Assembly: GCA_018821785.1 (NCBI GenBank)
Contig: JAHJLI010000064.1
Coordinates: forward strand, 1 to 48,992
DNA length: 48,992 nt
Reading direction: 5' to 3'
Source of the DNA: Pseudomonadota bacterium
GTDB taxonomy: Bacteria; Desulfobacterota; Desulfobulbia; Desulfobulbales; Desulfocapsaceae
Part shown: positions 1-8,260 of the stretch, piece by piece
How positions within the stretch are numbered: position 1 is the first letter of the stretch
Layout of the letters: each line of letters starts with the position of its first letter
Notes under the pieces: model-generated
Told to the model about the DNA's origin: nothing
What the model saw: the letters and a program-made list of their open reading frames with translations, nothing else
Databases searched by the model: none
Program-made: the position numbers and the translations under genes

Positions 1-865
1 AGCCTGTAAACGGTATCTTTCCGAAAAGACGCGGCAAGATACCTCCTCCCAGATACATCCCCCCCCGAGCGTAAAGTTTCAGCGCTAGGTTCCCGGTTTC
101 ACTGCCCAGTATGGTGAGGAAAAGCTCTACGGCCCTTCGACACAAGGGACAACCATCTTGACGTACAGCCCCATCGACGATGACCGGAATGCGGTCTTCG
201 GCCTGGGCCATAGCCACAGCAATCTCCGCAGTTTCGGGGATGCCATGATACTCCTTGCAGAAGTAATAAAGGTGGGCAAGCCCTGGACCGGCAATCAAGG
301 CCTCATAACTGACCGGCCTTTGCTTTTTCAGCATCCAGGCAAGAAGCGCCGCCTGTTCGTCATCGACCGGGGCAAAATCGCAGTGCCCCCCCTCAGAACC
401 TCGGGCGAAGGTCATTCCCTGGGCCAGAAGCAGCAGCCCTTCACCAAGACCGGTTCCGGGGGCAATGATGCCGCGGATCTCGCCCCCGTCTCTTGCCCCC
501 GTCTGGATATCAGCCAGATCATTCGGCCCCAGATGGGCGAGGGAGGCGGCAACCGCAGTCAGATCATTTATCAGACGCACCCGTTGAAAGCCAAAGTGCT
601 TTTTAAGGGAGTCGCTATCTATCAGCCATGGCAAATTAGTGAGTTGCACTCGATCGCCTGCCACCACCCCGGCAACGGCAATACAGGCCATCTTGGCCCG
701 ATGCTGAAATTCGTCGAGAAATTGGGCGAGGAGATCTTCAAACCCGGAAAAATGGGCATTGCGATATCGCTTCTGGCAAAGTCGGGGAAATTTTCCGTCC
801 ACCTCCTGAAAGATCGCCAGCTCACTTTTGCTTCCACCGATATCGGCTGCGAAAAATGTTGCCAT
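1..865 (-). CDS. glk: Glucokinase, Glk family (3' end beyond window)
   Basis: Phosphorylates glucose with ATP in the cytoplasm. The reading frame opens at ATG 863-865 (MATFFAADIGGSKSEL) and stays open to the window edge, about 288 codons, so roughly the last 30-40 residues of a typical 320-residue Glk are missing. Visible motifs are the N-terminal phosphate loop (ADIGGSKSE), NDLTAVAASL, the second phosphate motif APGTGLGEG, the adenosine-side GSEGGHCDFAP, and a late GGMYLGGGILPR segment. These fit the bacterial Glk (PF02685) rather than the ROK family, because the ROK zinc-cysteine motif is absent. It starts 37 bases after the NYN gene stop on the same strand, so it is probably the last-seen gene of the guaBA operon. 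Identification is firm; operon membership is inferred from spacing. Confidence 0.88.
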   Translation of the reverse strand, partial: MATFFAADIGGSKSELAIFQEVDGKFPRLCQKRYRNAHFSGFEDLLAQFLDEFQHRAKMACIAVAGVVAGDRVQLTNLPWLIDSDSLKKHFGFQRVRLINDLTAVAASLAHLGPNDLADIQTGARDGGEIRGIIAPGTGLGEGLLLLAQGMTFARGSEGGHCDFAPVDDEQAALLAWMLKKQRPVSYEALIAGPGLAHLYYFCKEYHGIPETAEIAVAMAQAEDRIPVIVDGAVRQDGCPLCRRAVELFLTILGSETGNLALKLYARGGMYLGGGILPRLFGKIPFTG

Positions 866-902
866 AGTTCTTTTGCCACGAAGAAATTTCTACCGCATCC
901 TT

Positions 903-1667
903 CTAGCCGTTGACCAGATGAATATCCCAGGCCTCGGTGCGGCTATTGTTGTCTGGATTCTTGACAACGGAGAATTCGAAGATATTTGCCGAATCAAGAA
1001 AAAGAGTATCATTTACCTCCGGCGCCTTGGAGCAATGAAAAAACACCGAATGGGGTGTCAGCCCCTCACGACTGAGGGAGTAATAGCGCATGAAGCCAAA
1101 GCCCCTGTCCTGGTTGTAGTTGATGGGAATGCCGCGCTGACGGTTTTCGCCGCTCACGGCTCCTATCGGCAACAGGCCGGGAATGAGATAGCCGGAGATA
1201 TAGAGATCAGCCACCTCCCGAAGGTCGTTGCTGACATATTTAAAACCAATGACCTCCACCCGACAGCCCATATTCTGCAGGGCCAATATCAGACGGATAA
1301 AGTCTCCATCGCCGGTGAGAAGAATGACCCGATCGAGATTTCTCGCCTGAAGCAGAGCGTCAATGGCCAGATCCATGTCGGCATTGGCCTTGGTGGTAAG
1401 AATTCCCTCATCATCGACGAAATGCTTAACGAACTTTTTTATGACCTTAAAACCACACTGACGAATGACATCGTGATAGCGGTAGAGCTTTTGCCGATAT
1501 TCCTGATCATCCTTGGTCCGCTCGCCATCTTCCGCCAGGTAGGAATTGGCTCGCAGCAGGGTTGATTTGCCGGCACTCGCCAGATCTACCAGCACATCAT
1601 AGCGCATGCCATAGCCGCCACACATTCTGATGTTTTCAGCATCTACATAGATTCCGGTCTTCAGCAT
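903..1667 (-). CDS. NYN-domain (LabA/DUF88-like) ribonuclease fused to a cold-shock-like domain
   Basis: The N-terminal ~155 residues form a NYN (PIN-like) nuclease domain. Its acidic residues are visible in YVDAENIRM, NADMDLAID and LTGDGDFIRL, the usual metal-binding set of LabA/DUF88 proteins. The C-terminal ~75 residues (from GIPINYNQDRGFGFM to HSVFFHCS) resemble a cold-shock/OB fold, where RGFGFM and VFFHCS match the RNP1/RNP2-type strands. The product would be a small RNA-binding nuclease; this is domain inference and the substrate is unknown. An upstream start at 1709 is possible, but it overlaps the guaA stop and reads through non-homologous residues. ATG 1665-1667 (MLKTGIYVDAEN) fits the domain and has GGAG-like bases upstream. 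It lies between guaA and glk on the same strand. Confidence 0.75.
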   Translation of the reverse strand: MLKTGIYVDAENIRMCGGYGMRYDVLVDLASAGKSTLLRANSYLAEDGERTKDDQEYRQKLYRYHDVIRQCGFKVIKKFVKHFVDDEGILTTKANADMDLAIDALLQARNLDRVILLTGDGDFIRLILALQNMGCRVEVIGFKYVSNDLREVADLYISGYLIPGLLPIGAVSGENRQRGIPINYNQDRGFGFMRYYSLSREGLTPHSVFFHCSKAPEVNDTLFLDSANIFEFSVVKNPDNNSRTEAWDIHLVNG

Positions 1668-1699
1668 GCCAGTCTCTCTGCCTCCGGAAAAGTCATCGG

Positions 1700-3250
1700 C
1701 TATTCCCATTCGATAGTCGCCGGGGGTTTTGAGCTAATATCATACACCACCCGGTTTACCCCGCGAACCTCGTTGATAATACGGCTTGAAATCTCCCCAA
1801 GGATCTCGTAGGGCAGTTTCGTCCAGTCCGCCGTCATGGCATCGCGGGAATCGACGGCACGGATGGCGATGACATGTTCATAGGTCCGCCCGTCACCCAT
1901 GACGCCGACCGTCTGGATGGGCAGGAGCACGGCAAACGATTGCCAGACCTTACGGTACCAACCGGCCCTGCGCATCTCTTCCAGGACAATGACATCGGCC
2001 TGACGCAGAATGCGCAGCCGCTCGCGGGTAACCTCCCCCATAATTCTGATGCCAAGCCCCGGTCCCGGGAAGGGTTGTCGGTAAATCGCCTCCTCTGGCA
2101 AGCCGAGTTCAAGTCCCAGTTCGCGCACCTCATCTTTGAAGAGTTCACGAAGCGGTTCAATCAGATCGAGTTTCATTATCTCCGGCAGGCCACCGACATT
2201 GTGGTGCGACTTGATCGGTGCTTCGCCGCGAAAACTCACCGACTCGATAACGTCCGGATAGAGGGTACCTTGAGCAAGGTATTTTACTTTGCCGATCTTC
2301 CTCGCCTCTTCTTCGAAGATCTTGATAAAGCCAAGTCCGATACGTTTTCGTTTGATCTCCGGGTCTTTGACCCCATCGAGTTCACCGAGGAAATAGTCGG
2401 TGGCATCGACATCGATCACCTTCAACTTGCTTTTTTCCTTGAAAAACCGCAGAATCGACTGGGTCTCACCGGTGCGCATCAGACCATTATTGACGTAGAT
2501 GCAGGTGAGCTGGTCGCCTACCGCCCGGTGAATGATGGCCGCCGTCACCGAGCTGTCCACCCCTCCGGACAGAGCGCAGATGACGTTGTCGCTGCCCACC
2601 TTCTCCCGGATGGCCTCGACGTTTTGGGTGATAAAGGAGTGCATCGTCCACTCTGGCCGACAATTGCAGATACCGAAGATAAAATTGCGCAGCACATCGG
2701 TACCGATGAGGGTGTGCGCCACCTCGGGATGAAACTGTACGGCGACAAGCGGTTTATCTTTATGCCGCAGCGCAGCGTAGGGGGAATTTTCGCTGATCGC
2801 TGTTGCCGTGAAGTCTTCGGGTATTACCTCGACCCGGTCACCGTGGCTCATCCACACCTGATGTCTGCAGTCTTCTGTCGCCAGCCCGGCAAAAAGCCCG
2901 GCGGTATATTGCACCGTCAGTTCCGCCTTGCCGAATTCCCGTTTTTCAGCCTTTTCGACTTTGCCCCCCAGTTGCTGGATCATCAACTGGGCCCCGTAAC
3001 AGATCCCGAGAACCGGGATGCCTAGTGTAAAAAGCCCGGGATCGGAATGAGGAGCGCCATCATCGTAGACCGAGCATGGCCCCCCGGACAAGACAATACC
3101 GGATGGCTTCAAGGCTTTCAGCTTGTCAAGAGAGAGAGAGTAGGGATGTATCTCGCTGTAGACCTTCTGCTCCCTGATTCGTCTGGCAATGAGCTGGGTC
3201 GTTTGTGAACCGAAATCGAGGATGATAATTTTTTCGCTATGAATATCCAT
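1700..3250 (-). CDS. guaA: GMP synthase (glutamine-hydrolysing)
   Basis: Converts XMP to GMP using ATP and glutamine-derived ammonia. The 516 residues match the usual length. The N-terminal class I amidotransferase domain carries the nucleophile in GICYG (Cys about 84) and the His-Glu pair in FHPEVAHT. The PP-loop of the ATP pyrophosphatase domain is SGGVDSS (about 230). The C-terminal dimerisation/XMP-binding domain ends in the canonical PPATIEWE, directly before a TAG stop. It lies 72 bases downstream of guaB on the same strand, giving the classic guaBA order for the two committed steps from IMP to GMP. A long antisense frame inside the gene is a shadow. Confidence 0.98.
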   Translation of the reverse strand: MDIHSEKIIILDFGSQTTQLIARRIREQKVYSEIHPYSLSLDKLKALKPSGIVLSGGPCSVYDDGAPHSDPGLFTLGIPVLGICYGAQLMIQQLGGKVEKAEKREFGKAELTVQYTAGLFAGLATEDCRHQVWMSHGDRVEVIPEDFTATAISENSPYAALRHKDKPLVAVQFHPEVAHTLIGTDVLRNFIFGICNCRPEWTMHSFITQNVEAIREKVGSDNVICALSGGVDSSVTAAIIHRAVGDQLTCIYVNNGLMRTGETQSILRFFKEKSKLKVIDVDATDYFLGELDGVKDPEIKRKRIGLGFIKIFEEEARKIGKVKYLAQGTLYPDVIESVSFRGEAPIKSHHNVGGLPEIMKLDLIEPLRELFKDEVRELGLELGLPEEAIYRQPFPGPGLGIRIMGEVTRERLRILRQADVIVLEEMRRAGWYRKVWQSFAVLLPIQTVGVMGDGRTYEHVIAIRAVDSRDAMTADWTKLPYEILGEISSRIINEVRGVNRVVYDISSKPPATIEWE

Positions 3251-3322
3251 GGGGTTCCCTGGCGCCTTTGGCTAAATAAATTGCACTACATTTTCACGCA
3301 TCATGATTTCGTTTTCAGCACA

Positions 3323-4792
3323 TCAAGCCGTACGGTAATTCGGAGCCTCCTTGGTGATTATAACGTCGTGGACATGAGACTCGCGCAATCCTGCAGAAGA
3401 AATTCGGACAAACTTGGCCTTCTGTTGCAAATCGAGAATCGTCGCCGCACCGACATAGCCCATGCCCGAGCGCAATCCACCGAGCAGCTGATAGAGGACC
3501 TCAGCAATAAGTCCCCGATAGGGCACCTTGCCCTCGATCCCCTCAGGAACCAGTTTTGAGGAAGTGGTGACCTCGGCCTGAAAATATCGGTCGGAGGAAC
3601 CATGATTCTGACACATCGCCCCGAGAGATCCCATGCCCCGATAACCCTTATAGGTCCGCCCCTGATATAAAAAGGTTTCGCCGGGGGTTTCATCGGTTCC
3701 GGCAAAGAGACTGCCGAGCATGACCGTGCTTGCCCCGGCCCCGATCGCCTTGGTGAGGTCGCCTGAGTGTTTTATTCCTCCATCGGCAATGACCGGGATG
3801 TTATATCTGTTGGCCACCTCAACGCAGTTCTTCAAAGCGGTCATCTGCGGCACACCTACTCCGGCCACTACCCGGGTGGTGCAGATAGAACCCGGCCCGA
3901 TGCCGACCTTTATGCCATTTGCACCGGCGCGAATAAGATCCTCGGCGCCCTCGCCGGTTGCCACATTGCCGGCAATGACTGAAAGGTCCGGAAATGCGGC
4001 TTTCAGTCTTGCCACCGCCATCATAACACCCTTGGAGTGGCCGTGCGCCGAATCAACGACAACCACATCCACACCAGCCTTGATCAACCTCTCGGCGTAT
4101 TCCTCAATATTGGCACCAACTCCCAAAGCCGCGCCAACCAGCAGACGACCGAATTTATCCTTGGCAGACTGTGGATATTTTTTGATTTTCTCCAGATCCT
4201 TGATTGTGATCAGGCCCTTCAAGGCGCCGTTGTCATCGACAACCAGCAGTTTCTCGATGCGGTGCTCATGCAGCAGGGCCTTGGAATGTGCCAAATCGAT
4301 CCCCACTTTGGCAGTCACCAGATTTTTCGAGGTCATGACGTCGGCGACCCGCAGACCATCATCGGAAACAAAACGAAGATCACGGTTGGTGACAATCCCG
4401 GTCAGCTTGCCATTGTGCAGCACCGGCAGTCCGGAAATCTTGTAGGTGCTCATGATCTCCTGAACCTCGGCGACCGATTGATCCTGGGTGACGGTGATCG
4501 GGTCGATGATCATTCCCGATTCCGATTTTTTTACCCGCTCAACCTCAAGGGCCTGCTGCTCAATGCTCATGTTTTTATGAATGATGCCGATACCCCCTTC
4601 CCTGGCCATGGCGATGGCTGTACGATGCTCGGTGACGGTATCCATGGCAGAACTAATCAACGGGGTTTTTAGCTTGATGCTGTCGGTAAGTCGTGTTTCC
4701 AGATTCACTTCGCCCGGCAGTACTTCCGAGGCAGCCGGCACAAGCAGTAAATCATCGAAAGTAAGAGCGATTTCTATATTTTCTGGTAACAT
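3323..4792 (-). CDS. guaB: IMP dehydrogenase
   Basis: Oxidises IMP to XMP with NAD+, the first committed step to guanine nucleotides. The 489 residues show the TIM-barrel start ([11 protein letters not shown]), an inserted pair of CBS domains at about residues 95-205 ([12 protein letters not shown] ... [12 protein letters not shown]), the active-site cysteine loop [10 protein letters not shown] (Cys about 305), and the flap region [11 protein letters not shown]. The C-terminus is normal ([15 protein letters not shown]). The start ATG 4790-4792 is preceded by AGGGAAC on the coding strand. It is the first gene of the minus-strand operon guaB-guaA-NYN-glk and is divergent from the YrdC-family gene; a candidate promoter lies at 4899-4926. 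Confidence 0.98.
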   Translation of the reverse strand: MLPENIEIALTFDDLLLVPAASEVLPGEVNLETRLTDSIKLKTPLISSAMDTVTEHRTAIAMAREGGIGIIHKNMSIEQQALEVERVKKSESGMIIDPITVTQDQSVAEVQEIMSTYKISGLPVLHNGKLTGIVTNRDLRFVSDDGLRVADVMTSKNLVTAKVGIDLAHSKALLHEHRIEKLLVVDDNGALKGLITIKDLEKIKKYPQSAKDKFGRLLVGAALGVGANIEEYAERLIKAGVDVVVVDSAHGHSKGVMMAVARLKAAFPDLSVIAGNVATGEGAEDLIRAGANGIKVGIGPGSICTTRVVAGVGVPQMTALKNCVEVANRYNIPVIADGGIKHSGDLTKAIGAGASTVMLGSLFAGTDETPGETFLYQGRTYKGYRGMGSLGAMCQNHGSSDRYFQAEVTTSSKLVPEGIEGKVPYRGLIAEVLYQLLGGLRSGMGYVGAATILDLQQKAKFVRISSAGLRESHVHDVIITKEAPNYRTA

Positions 4793-4898
4793 GTTCCCTC
4801 CTTATCTTGGGCTTCTGGCAGGAAAGGCGATGATGGGCGCCGTCACCTGTTGTTTTGCTGCTTGCTGACAGCAATGACACTCAGGTCTTCCAAAGTAG

Positions 4899-4926
4899 CT
4901 ATTATGTATTAATTTTTTTTAACCAA
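4899..4926 (-). promoter_or_regulatory. Candidate sigma-70-type promoter for guaBA
   Basis: On the minus strand a TTGGTT box (4921-4926) and a TAATAG box (4899-4904) are separated by 16 bases, about 110 bases upstream of guaB, in the AT-rich divergent spacer. Seen by eye only; no riboswitch-like fold was recognised in the leader. Confidence 0.35.
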
Positions 4927-5054
4927 TAATAGTAAAGCATCTTTATAAATAATCTCATTTTTTTTATGATGTTGAAAACCAGCTGACCATAAAAGAAAAT
5001 AATAACGAAAGTGGAATCACCGCGAAATCCGGGTGAGAAGGAAAACGAAAGAAA

Positions 5055-5663
5055 ATGTTACTGGAAATCAATCCGACAAATCCCCAGCTTCGACTGGTCG
5101 AACAAGTCGTCAAGTTGCTAAAAAGCGGCGCTGTTATCTGTTATCCAACGGATACCGGATACGGTATCGGTTGTGACCTTATGCATCAGAAGGCCATCAA
5201 ACTAATCATGCAGCTTAAAAGAAGGCCCAAGGACAAGCCATTTTCCTTCATGTGTTCCGACCTGACCGATATCAGCCAATACGCCCATGTCTCCAATACC
5301 GCTTACAGGCTAATGAAAAAAAGTCTACCCGGCCCTTACACCTTCGTTCTGCCTGGAACCAAGCTGGTCCCAAAAGTCATGGCCAGCAAACAAAAAACGG
5401 TGGGGATCAGGGTTCCGGCACACCCCATATGCAGGTTGCTCATAAAAACCCTCGGCAATCCCATTGTCAACACCAGCGCCCAGCTGGAAGATGGCGAAGC
5501 CCCGGCCGAAGCCTTCCAGATAGAGCAGTACCTGGGTAACAGGATCGATCTCATTATCGACGGCGGCCCGATCTTTCCCGATCCTTCATCGGTCATTGAT
5601 CTCACCAGCAACACACCCGAGGTACTGCGCGTCGGCAAAGGCGACGTTACTCCGTATCGCTGA
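5055..5663 (+). CDS. YrdC/Sua5/YciO-family protein (threonylcarbamoyl-AMP synthase-like)
   Basis: A single YrdC domain of 202 residues. The family ATP/threonine pocket signatures are visible: the early YPTDTGYGIGCDL, the basic LKRRPKDKPFSF and the NTSAQLEDGEAP segment. Sua5/TsaC makes threonylcarbamoyl-AMP for the t6A37 modification of ANN-decoding tRNAs. The lengthy KRRPKDKPFSFM core and the C-terminal VIDLTSNTPEVLRVGKGD are closer to the YciO branch, whose exact role is less settled, so no symbol is given. The ATG has AAGAAA upstream rather than a strong Shine-Dalgarno. It is divergent from guaB, and its last 17 bases overlap the 3' end of the convergent ihfB gene. Confidence 0.9.
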   Translation: MLLEINPTNPQLRLVEQVVKLLKSGAVICYPTDTGYGIGCDLMHQKAIKLIMQLKRRPKDKPFSFMCSDLTDISQYAHVSNTAYRLMKKSLPGPYTFVLPGTKLVPKVMASKQKTVGIRVPAHPICRLLIKTLGNPIVNTSAQLEDGEAPAEAFQIEQYLGNRIDLIIDGGPIFPDPSSVIDLTSNTPEVLRVGKGDVTPYR

Positions 5664-5931
5664 TCAGCGACTCCTTTAAAGATTTGCTCATGGTAAAATG
5701 CAGGGTCTTCCGATCAGGAATATCCATGATCTTACCGGTTCGAGGATTTTTGGTGGAACGGGGCTTCCTGTTACGTACCGAAAAACTGCCAAAGCCACGC
5801 AGCTCGATGCGTCTTTCCTCAACGAGGGCCTTGGCCATCGTCTCCAACAGGATGTCCACCGCCATGTCGACATCCTGTTTCTGCATGGAAAGTTCACTAC
5901 TCACCTTGTCTACTAGATCTTTTTTTAGCAT
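5647..5931 (-). CDS. ihfB: Integration host factor beta-like DNA-bending protein
   Basis: A 94-residue HU/IHF-family protein that bends DNA as a dimer. The start is ATG 5929-5931 (MLKKDLVDKVSSEL). The longer frame upstream reads through a terminator and is not real. The beta-arm core is RIELRGFGSFSVRNRKPR followed by NPRTGKIMDIP; the GFGSFS plus NPRTG pattern is that of IHF rather than generic HU. It lies downstream of rpsA on the same strand, the rpsA-ihfB arrangement known from E. coli, which supports the beta assignment. A terminator hairpin at about 5995-6038 separates it from rpsA, so expression may depend on partial readthrough or a promoter in the 65-base leader. The 3' end overlaps the convergent YrdC-family gene by 17 bases. 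Confidence 0.9.
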   Translation of the reverse strand: MLKKDLVDKVSSELSMQKQDVDMAVDILLETMAKALVEERRIELRGFGSFSVRNRKPRSTKNPRTGKIMDIPDRKTLHFTMSKSLKESLISDTE

Positions 5932-5994
5932 AAAAATTAACGATTTTTGAAGATGTTCAGAAAGATACCCCACGATGAGGCGATCTGTTGAATA

Positions 5995-6038
5995 TAAAAA
6001 AGGTTGCCTCGCCGGTAAGCCCCGGCAAGACAACCTTC
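5995..6038 (-). terminator. Rho-independent terminator or attenuator between rpsA and ihfB
   Basis: On the minus strand, AAGGTTG-TC-TTGCCGG and CCGGCGAGG-CAACCTT form a long stem closed by a GGCTTA loop and followed by TTTTTTATA. It sits after the rpsA stop and 60 bases before ihfB, so it would end rpsA transcripts or limit ihfB expression. Confidence 0.8.
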
Positions 6039-6082
6039 TTACTGCACGTCTAAACCCAAATGAACCGGATATCGGGTCTAAG

Positions 6083-6156
6083 CCCCCAAAAGGGGATAAG
6101 TACCTTCACAAAATTCATTCTTGAAAAAGGAATGAAATGAATTTCAAAGGTACTAA
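6083..6156 (+). repeat. Intergenic palindromic element, copy A
   Basis: First of five related elements in the window. It opens with a small CCCC-AAAA-GGGG hairpin, then GATAAGTACCTT. A long inverted repeat pairs AGTACCTT (6099-6106) with AAGGTACT (6147-6154) and AATTCATTC with GAATGAAATGAATT inside. The end of the element supplies the TAG stop codon of rpsA (6153-6155). Confidence 0.8.
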
Positions 6157-7883
6157 TTGTTGTCCGAGGAATCATTCCCCTCTGCGGCCGCTTTCAACAG
6201 GTCACCAAAAGTCGAAGGTGCACTCTCGGCGGCAATTTTCTCGGCCTTTTTAAACTTCTCTACGGCTGAACCCTCATCTTCACCTTCGAGGGTCTTGACT
6301 GACAAGCCTATCTTCCTATCCTTTGCGGAGACATTGATAACAATCGCCTTGAGAATATCCCCGACCTGATACATGCCGACAGGGGTTTTGACCTTGTCCT
6401 TGCTCAGCTCAGAAACATGTACGAGTCCCTCAATCCCCTCTTCCAGCTTCACGAAGACGCCGAAATCGGTAACGTTGGTAATCTCACCTTCAACAACGGT
6501 GCCGGAAGGATAATTGTTGTACGCGGCCTGCCACGGATCCGGGACCAACTGTTTGATACCCAGGGAGAAGCGCTCGTTTTCCTTGTCGATCTTCAGGACG
6601 ACCGCCTGAATAGTCTCACCTTTGGTGTACTTCTCGGAAGGATGTTTGATGCGTTCCGTCCAGGATAGATCGGACACATGAATGAGACCGTCAATCCCCT
6701 CTTCGATGCCGATAAAGACACCAAAATCAGTGATATTTTTAATCTTGCCCTCGATAACCGAACCAACCGGATAGTTTTCGGTGACCAGATCCCATGGGTT
6801 GGGCTGAAGTTGCTTCATACCGAGAGAGATACGCTTGGTCTCGGTCTCGATGTTGAGCACCATGACCTCCACCTCATCACTGACGGAAACCATCTTGGAG
6901 GGATGCCGAGGTTTTTTGGACCAGGTCATCTCAGAAACGTGAATGAGACCCTCAACCCCTTCTTCCAACTCAACAAAAACGCCGTAATCGGTGATCGATA
7001 CAACCTTACCCTTGGTCGTTTGACCAACAGGATATCTGGTAACAACCGTCGACCAGGGATCTTCACGAAGCTGCTTGACACCCAGGGAAACGCGGTCATG
7101 CTCACGATCATACTTGAGAACCTTTACCTCAAGCTCTTCGCCGACTCGGTAGAGTTTTGCCGGATGGGAAACACGGCCCCAGGAAAGATCGGTGATATGA
7201 CAGAGTCCGTCCATACCGCCCATATCGATAAACAGACCGTAGTCGGTAATATTGGTAATAGCGCCTTTGATGATCTGCCCTTCGGCCAGCTTGGAGCGCA
7301 TCTCTTCGCGGAGTTTATTGCGTTCCTCTTCAAGAATCGCCCTGCGGGAAATAACCACGTTGTTGCGCTTCTTATTGAATTTGAGAATCTTGAAATCCAT
7401 GTTTTCCCCGATAAGAGCATCGAGGTCCTTGACAGGCCGCAGGTCGATCTGGGAATAGGGCAGAAAGGCAGGCACTCCGATATCAACGGACATACCACCT
7501 TTAACCCGACTTTCGATCTTGCCGGAGATAGTCCCCTCAGCTTCCTGAATTTCGGCGATTTTTTCCCATACCTTAATGGCAATAGCTTTTTCCCTCGACA
7601 GAAGGAGACCGCCCTCTTCCTTGCGGCGCTCAATAAATACATCGAAGACGTCACCAATCTTGATATCTTCACCAGAATCCAGATGAAATTCCGACTTGGC
7701 AATGTAACTTTCGGCTTTATCACCAACATCAACAAGGAAATAGTCATCGACGGCGCCGATGATTGTACCTACGGTAACATCACCGACGGCAACTACCTTG
7801 TTATTTTCTTCCATCTCAAAGAGCTCTGCAAAACTCAGCTCTTCACCGCTTTCCTGGGTTGATTGTTTAAGTTGTTCTGTCAT
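6153..7883 (-). CDS. rpsA: 30S ribosomal protein S1
   Basis: Binds mRNA on the small ribosomal subunit and helps initiation on structured or weak-Shine-Dalgarno messages. The 576 residues contain six S1 (OB-fold) repeats; the last four are near-identical in pattern (ITDYGVFVELEEGVEGLIHVSE, ITDFGVFIGIEEGIDGLIHVSD and so on), and the first two are divergent, as in proteobacterial S1. The start is ATG 7881-7883 (MTEQLKQ). The C-terminal tail is short and acidic (NDSSDNN), and its TAG stop lies inside repeat copy A, so the extreme C-terminus may have been shaped by that insertion. It is transcribed alone with a structured leader; ihfB follows after a terminator. Confidence 0.98.
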   Translation of the reverse strand: MTEQLKQSTQESGEELSFAELFEMEENNKVVAVGDVTVGTIIGAVDDYFLVDVGDKAESYIAKSEFHLDSGEDIKIGDVFDVFIERRKEEGGLLLSREKAIAIKVWEKIAEIQEAEGTISGKIESRVKGGMSVDIGVPAFLPYSQIDLRPVKDLDALIGENMDFKILKFNKKRNNVVISRRAILEEERNKLREEMRSKLAEGQIIKGAITNITDYGLFIDMGGMDGLCHITDLSWGRVSHPAKLYRVGEELEVKVLKYDREHDRVSLGVKQLREDPWSTVVTRYPVGQTTKGKVVSITDYGVFVELEEGVEGLIHVSEMTWSKKPRHPSKMVSVSDEVEVMVLNIETETKRISLGMKQLQPNPWDLVTENYPVGSVIEGKIKNITDFGVFIGIEEGIDGLIHVSDLSWTERIKHPSEKYTKGETIQAVVLKIDKENERFSLGIKQLVPDPWQAAYNNYPSGTVVEGEITNVTDFGVFVKLEEGIEGLVHVSELSKDKVKTPVGMYQVGDILKAIVINVSAKDRKIGLSVKTLEGEDEGSAVEKFKKAEKIAAESAPSTFGDLLKAAAEGNDSSDNN

Positions 7884-7930
7884 GGATTTTACTCTTCCTG
7901 TCGACCAAAGGCCAAATGGTAAGGGTTATT

Positions 7931-7992
7931 TACCCCGACACTCTTGCCGGGGTACAAGAAAACAAGGCTCCTCTTTTCCGAACAAAAAGAGG
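7931..7992 (-). promoter_or_regulatory. Two tandem hairpins in the rpsA 5' leader
   Basis: Two perfect stems occur in the leader: TACCCCG/CGGGGTA (7931-7937 with 7948-7954) and CCTCTTTT/AAAAGAGG (7970-7977 with 7985-7992). They lie 48-109 bases upstream of the rpsA start. In E. coli, S1 represses its own synthesis through a structured leader; an equivalent role here is inference. Confidence 0.5.
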
Positions 7993-8019
7993 CGCAACTT
8001 GCACGAATTTGAACAGTAC

Positions 8020-8048
8020 TGTATAGCAGCTTTTCAACGATACGACAA
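8020..8048 (-). promoter_or_regulatory. Candidate promoter for rpsA
   Basis: On the minus strand TTGTCG (8043-8048) and TATACA (8020-8025) are 17 bases apart, each matching four of six consensus positions, just upstream of the two leader hairpins. Confidence 0.35.
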
Positions 8049-8134
8049 CAACTTCTTGCGCCATCACAAGATTTTTTCCGGGACTTCCGCCCCTCGAATA
8101 AGCGGAGCTCGCCATTTTCGAAAGTCTTGTGCTA

Positions 8135-8208
8135 CCCCCAACAAGGGGGATAAGTACCTTGACGAGATTCGTTCTTGAAAAACAAGAAATGTATTTCTAA
8201 GACACTAA
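8135..8208 (+). repeat. Intergenic palindromic element, copy B
   Basis: CCCCC-AACAA-GGGGG is followed by ATAAGTACCTT. The inner stem GAGATTCGTTCTTG/CAAGAAATGTATTTC closes on an AAAAA loop, and the element ends in AAGACACTAA. The outer arm has decayed (6 of 8 pairs). It lies between the helicase 3' end and the rpsA leader. Confidence 0.8.
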
Positions 8209-8210
8209 CA

Positions 8211-8260
8211 AGAAAAAGGCAGCGACCGCAATTCACCTCATTGTGGCCCTTTGCCGCTGC
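8211..8260 (-). terminator. Probable terminator of the DEAD-box helicase gene
   Basis: On the minus strand GCAGCG (8255-8260) pairs with CGCTGC (8219-8224) across a 30-base loop and is followed by CTTTTTCTT. The loop includes the last helicase codons. The stem is short, so this is moderate evidence. Confidence 0.4.

Noticed and set aside
158..913. A 251-codon plus-strand frame at the window start.
   Set aside because: Antisense of the glucokinase gene, whose motifs are clear on the minus strand.
1874..3025. A 383-codon plus-strand frame across guaA.
   Set aside because: It is antisense to the highly conserved GMP synthase, has no family resemblance, and is explained by codon bias of the sense gene.
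5932..6033. An extra 34 residues at the N-terminus of the IHF-like protein.
   Set aside because: The extension reads through a terminator hairpin and has no counterpart in the family; the ATG at 5931 gives the normal length.
6678..7862. A 394-codon plus-strand frame across rpsA.
   Set aside because: Antisense shadow of the repetitive S1 domains; its internal repeats mirror the S1 repeats.
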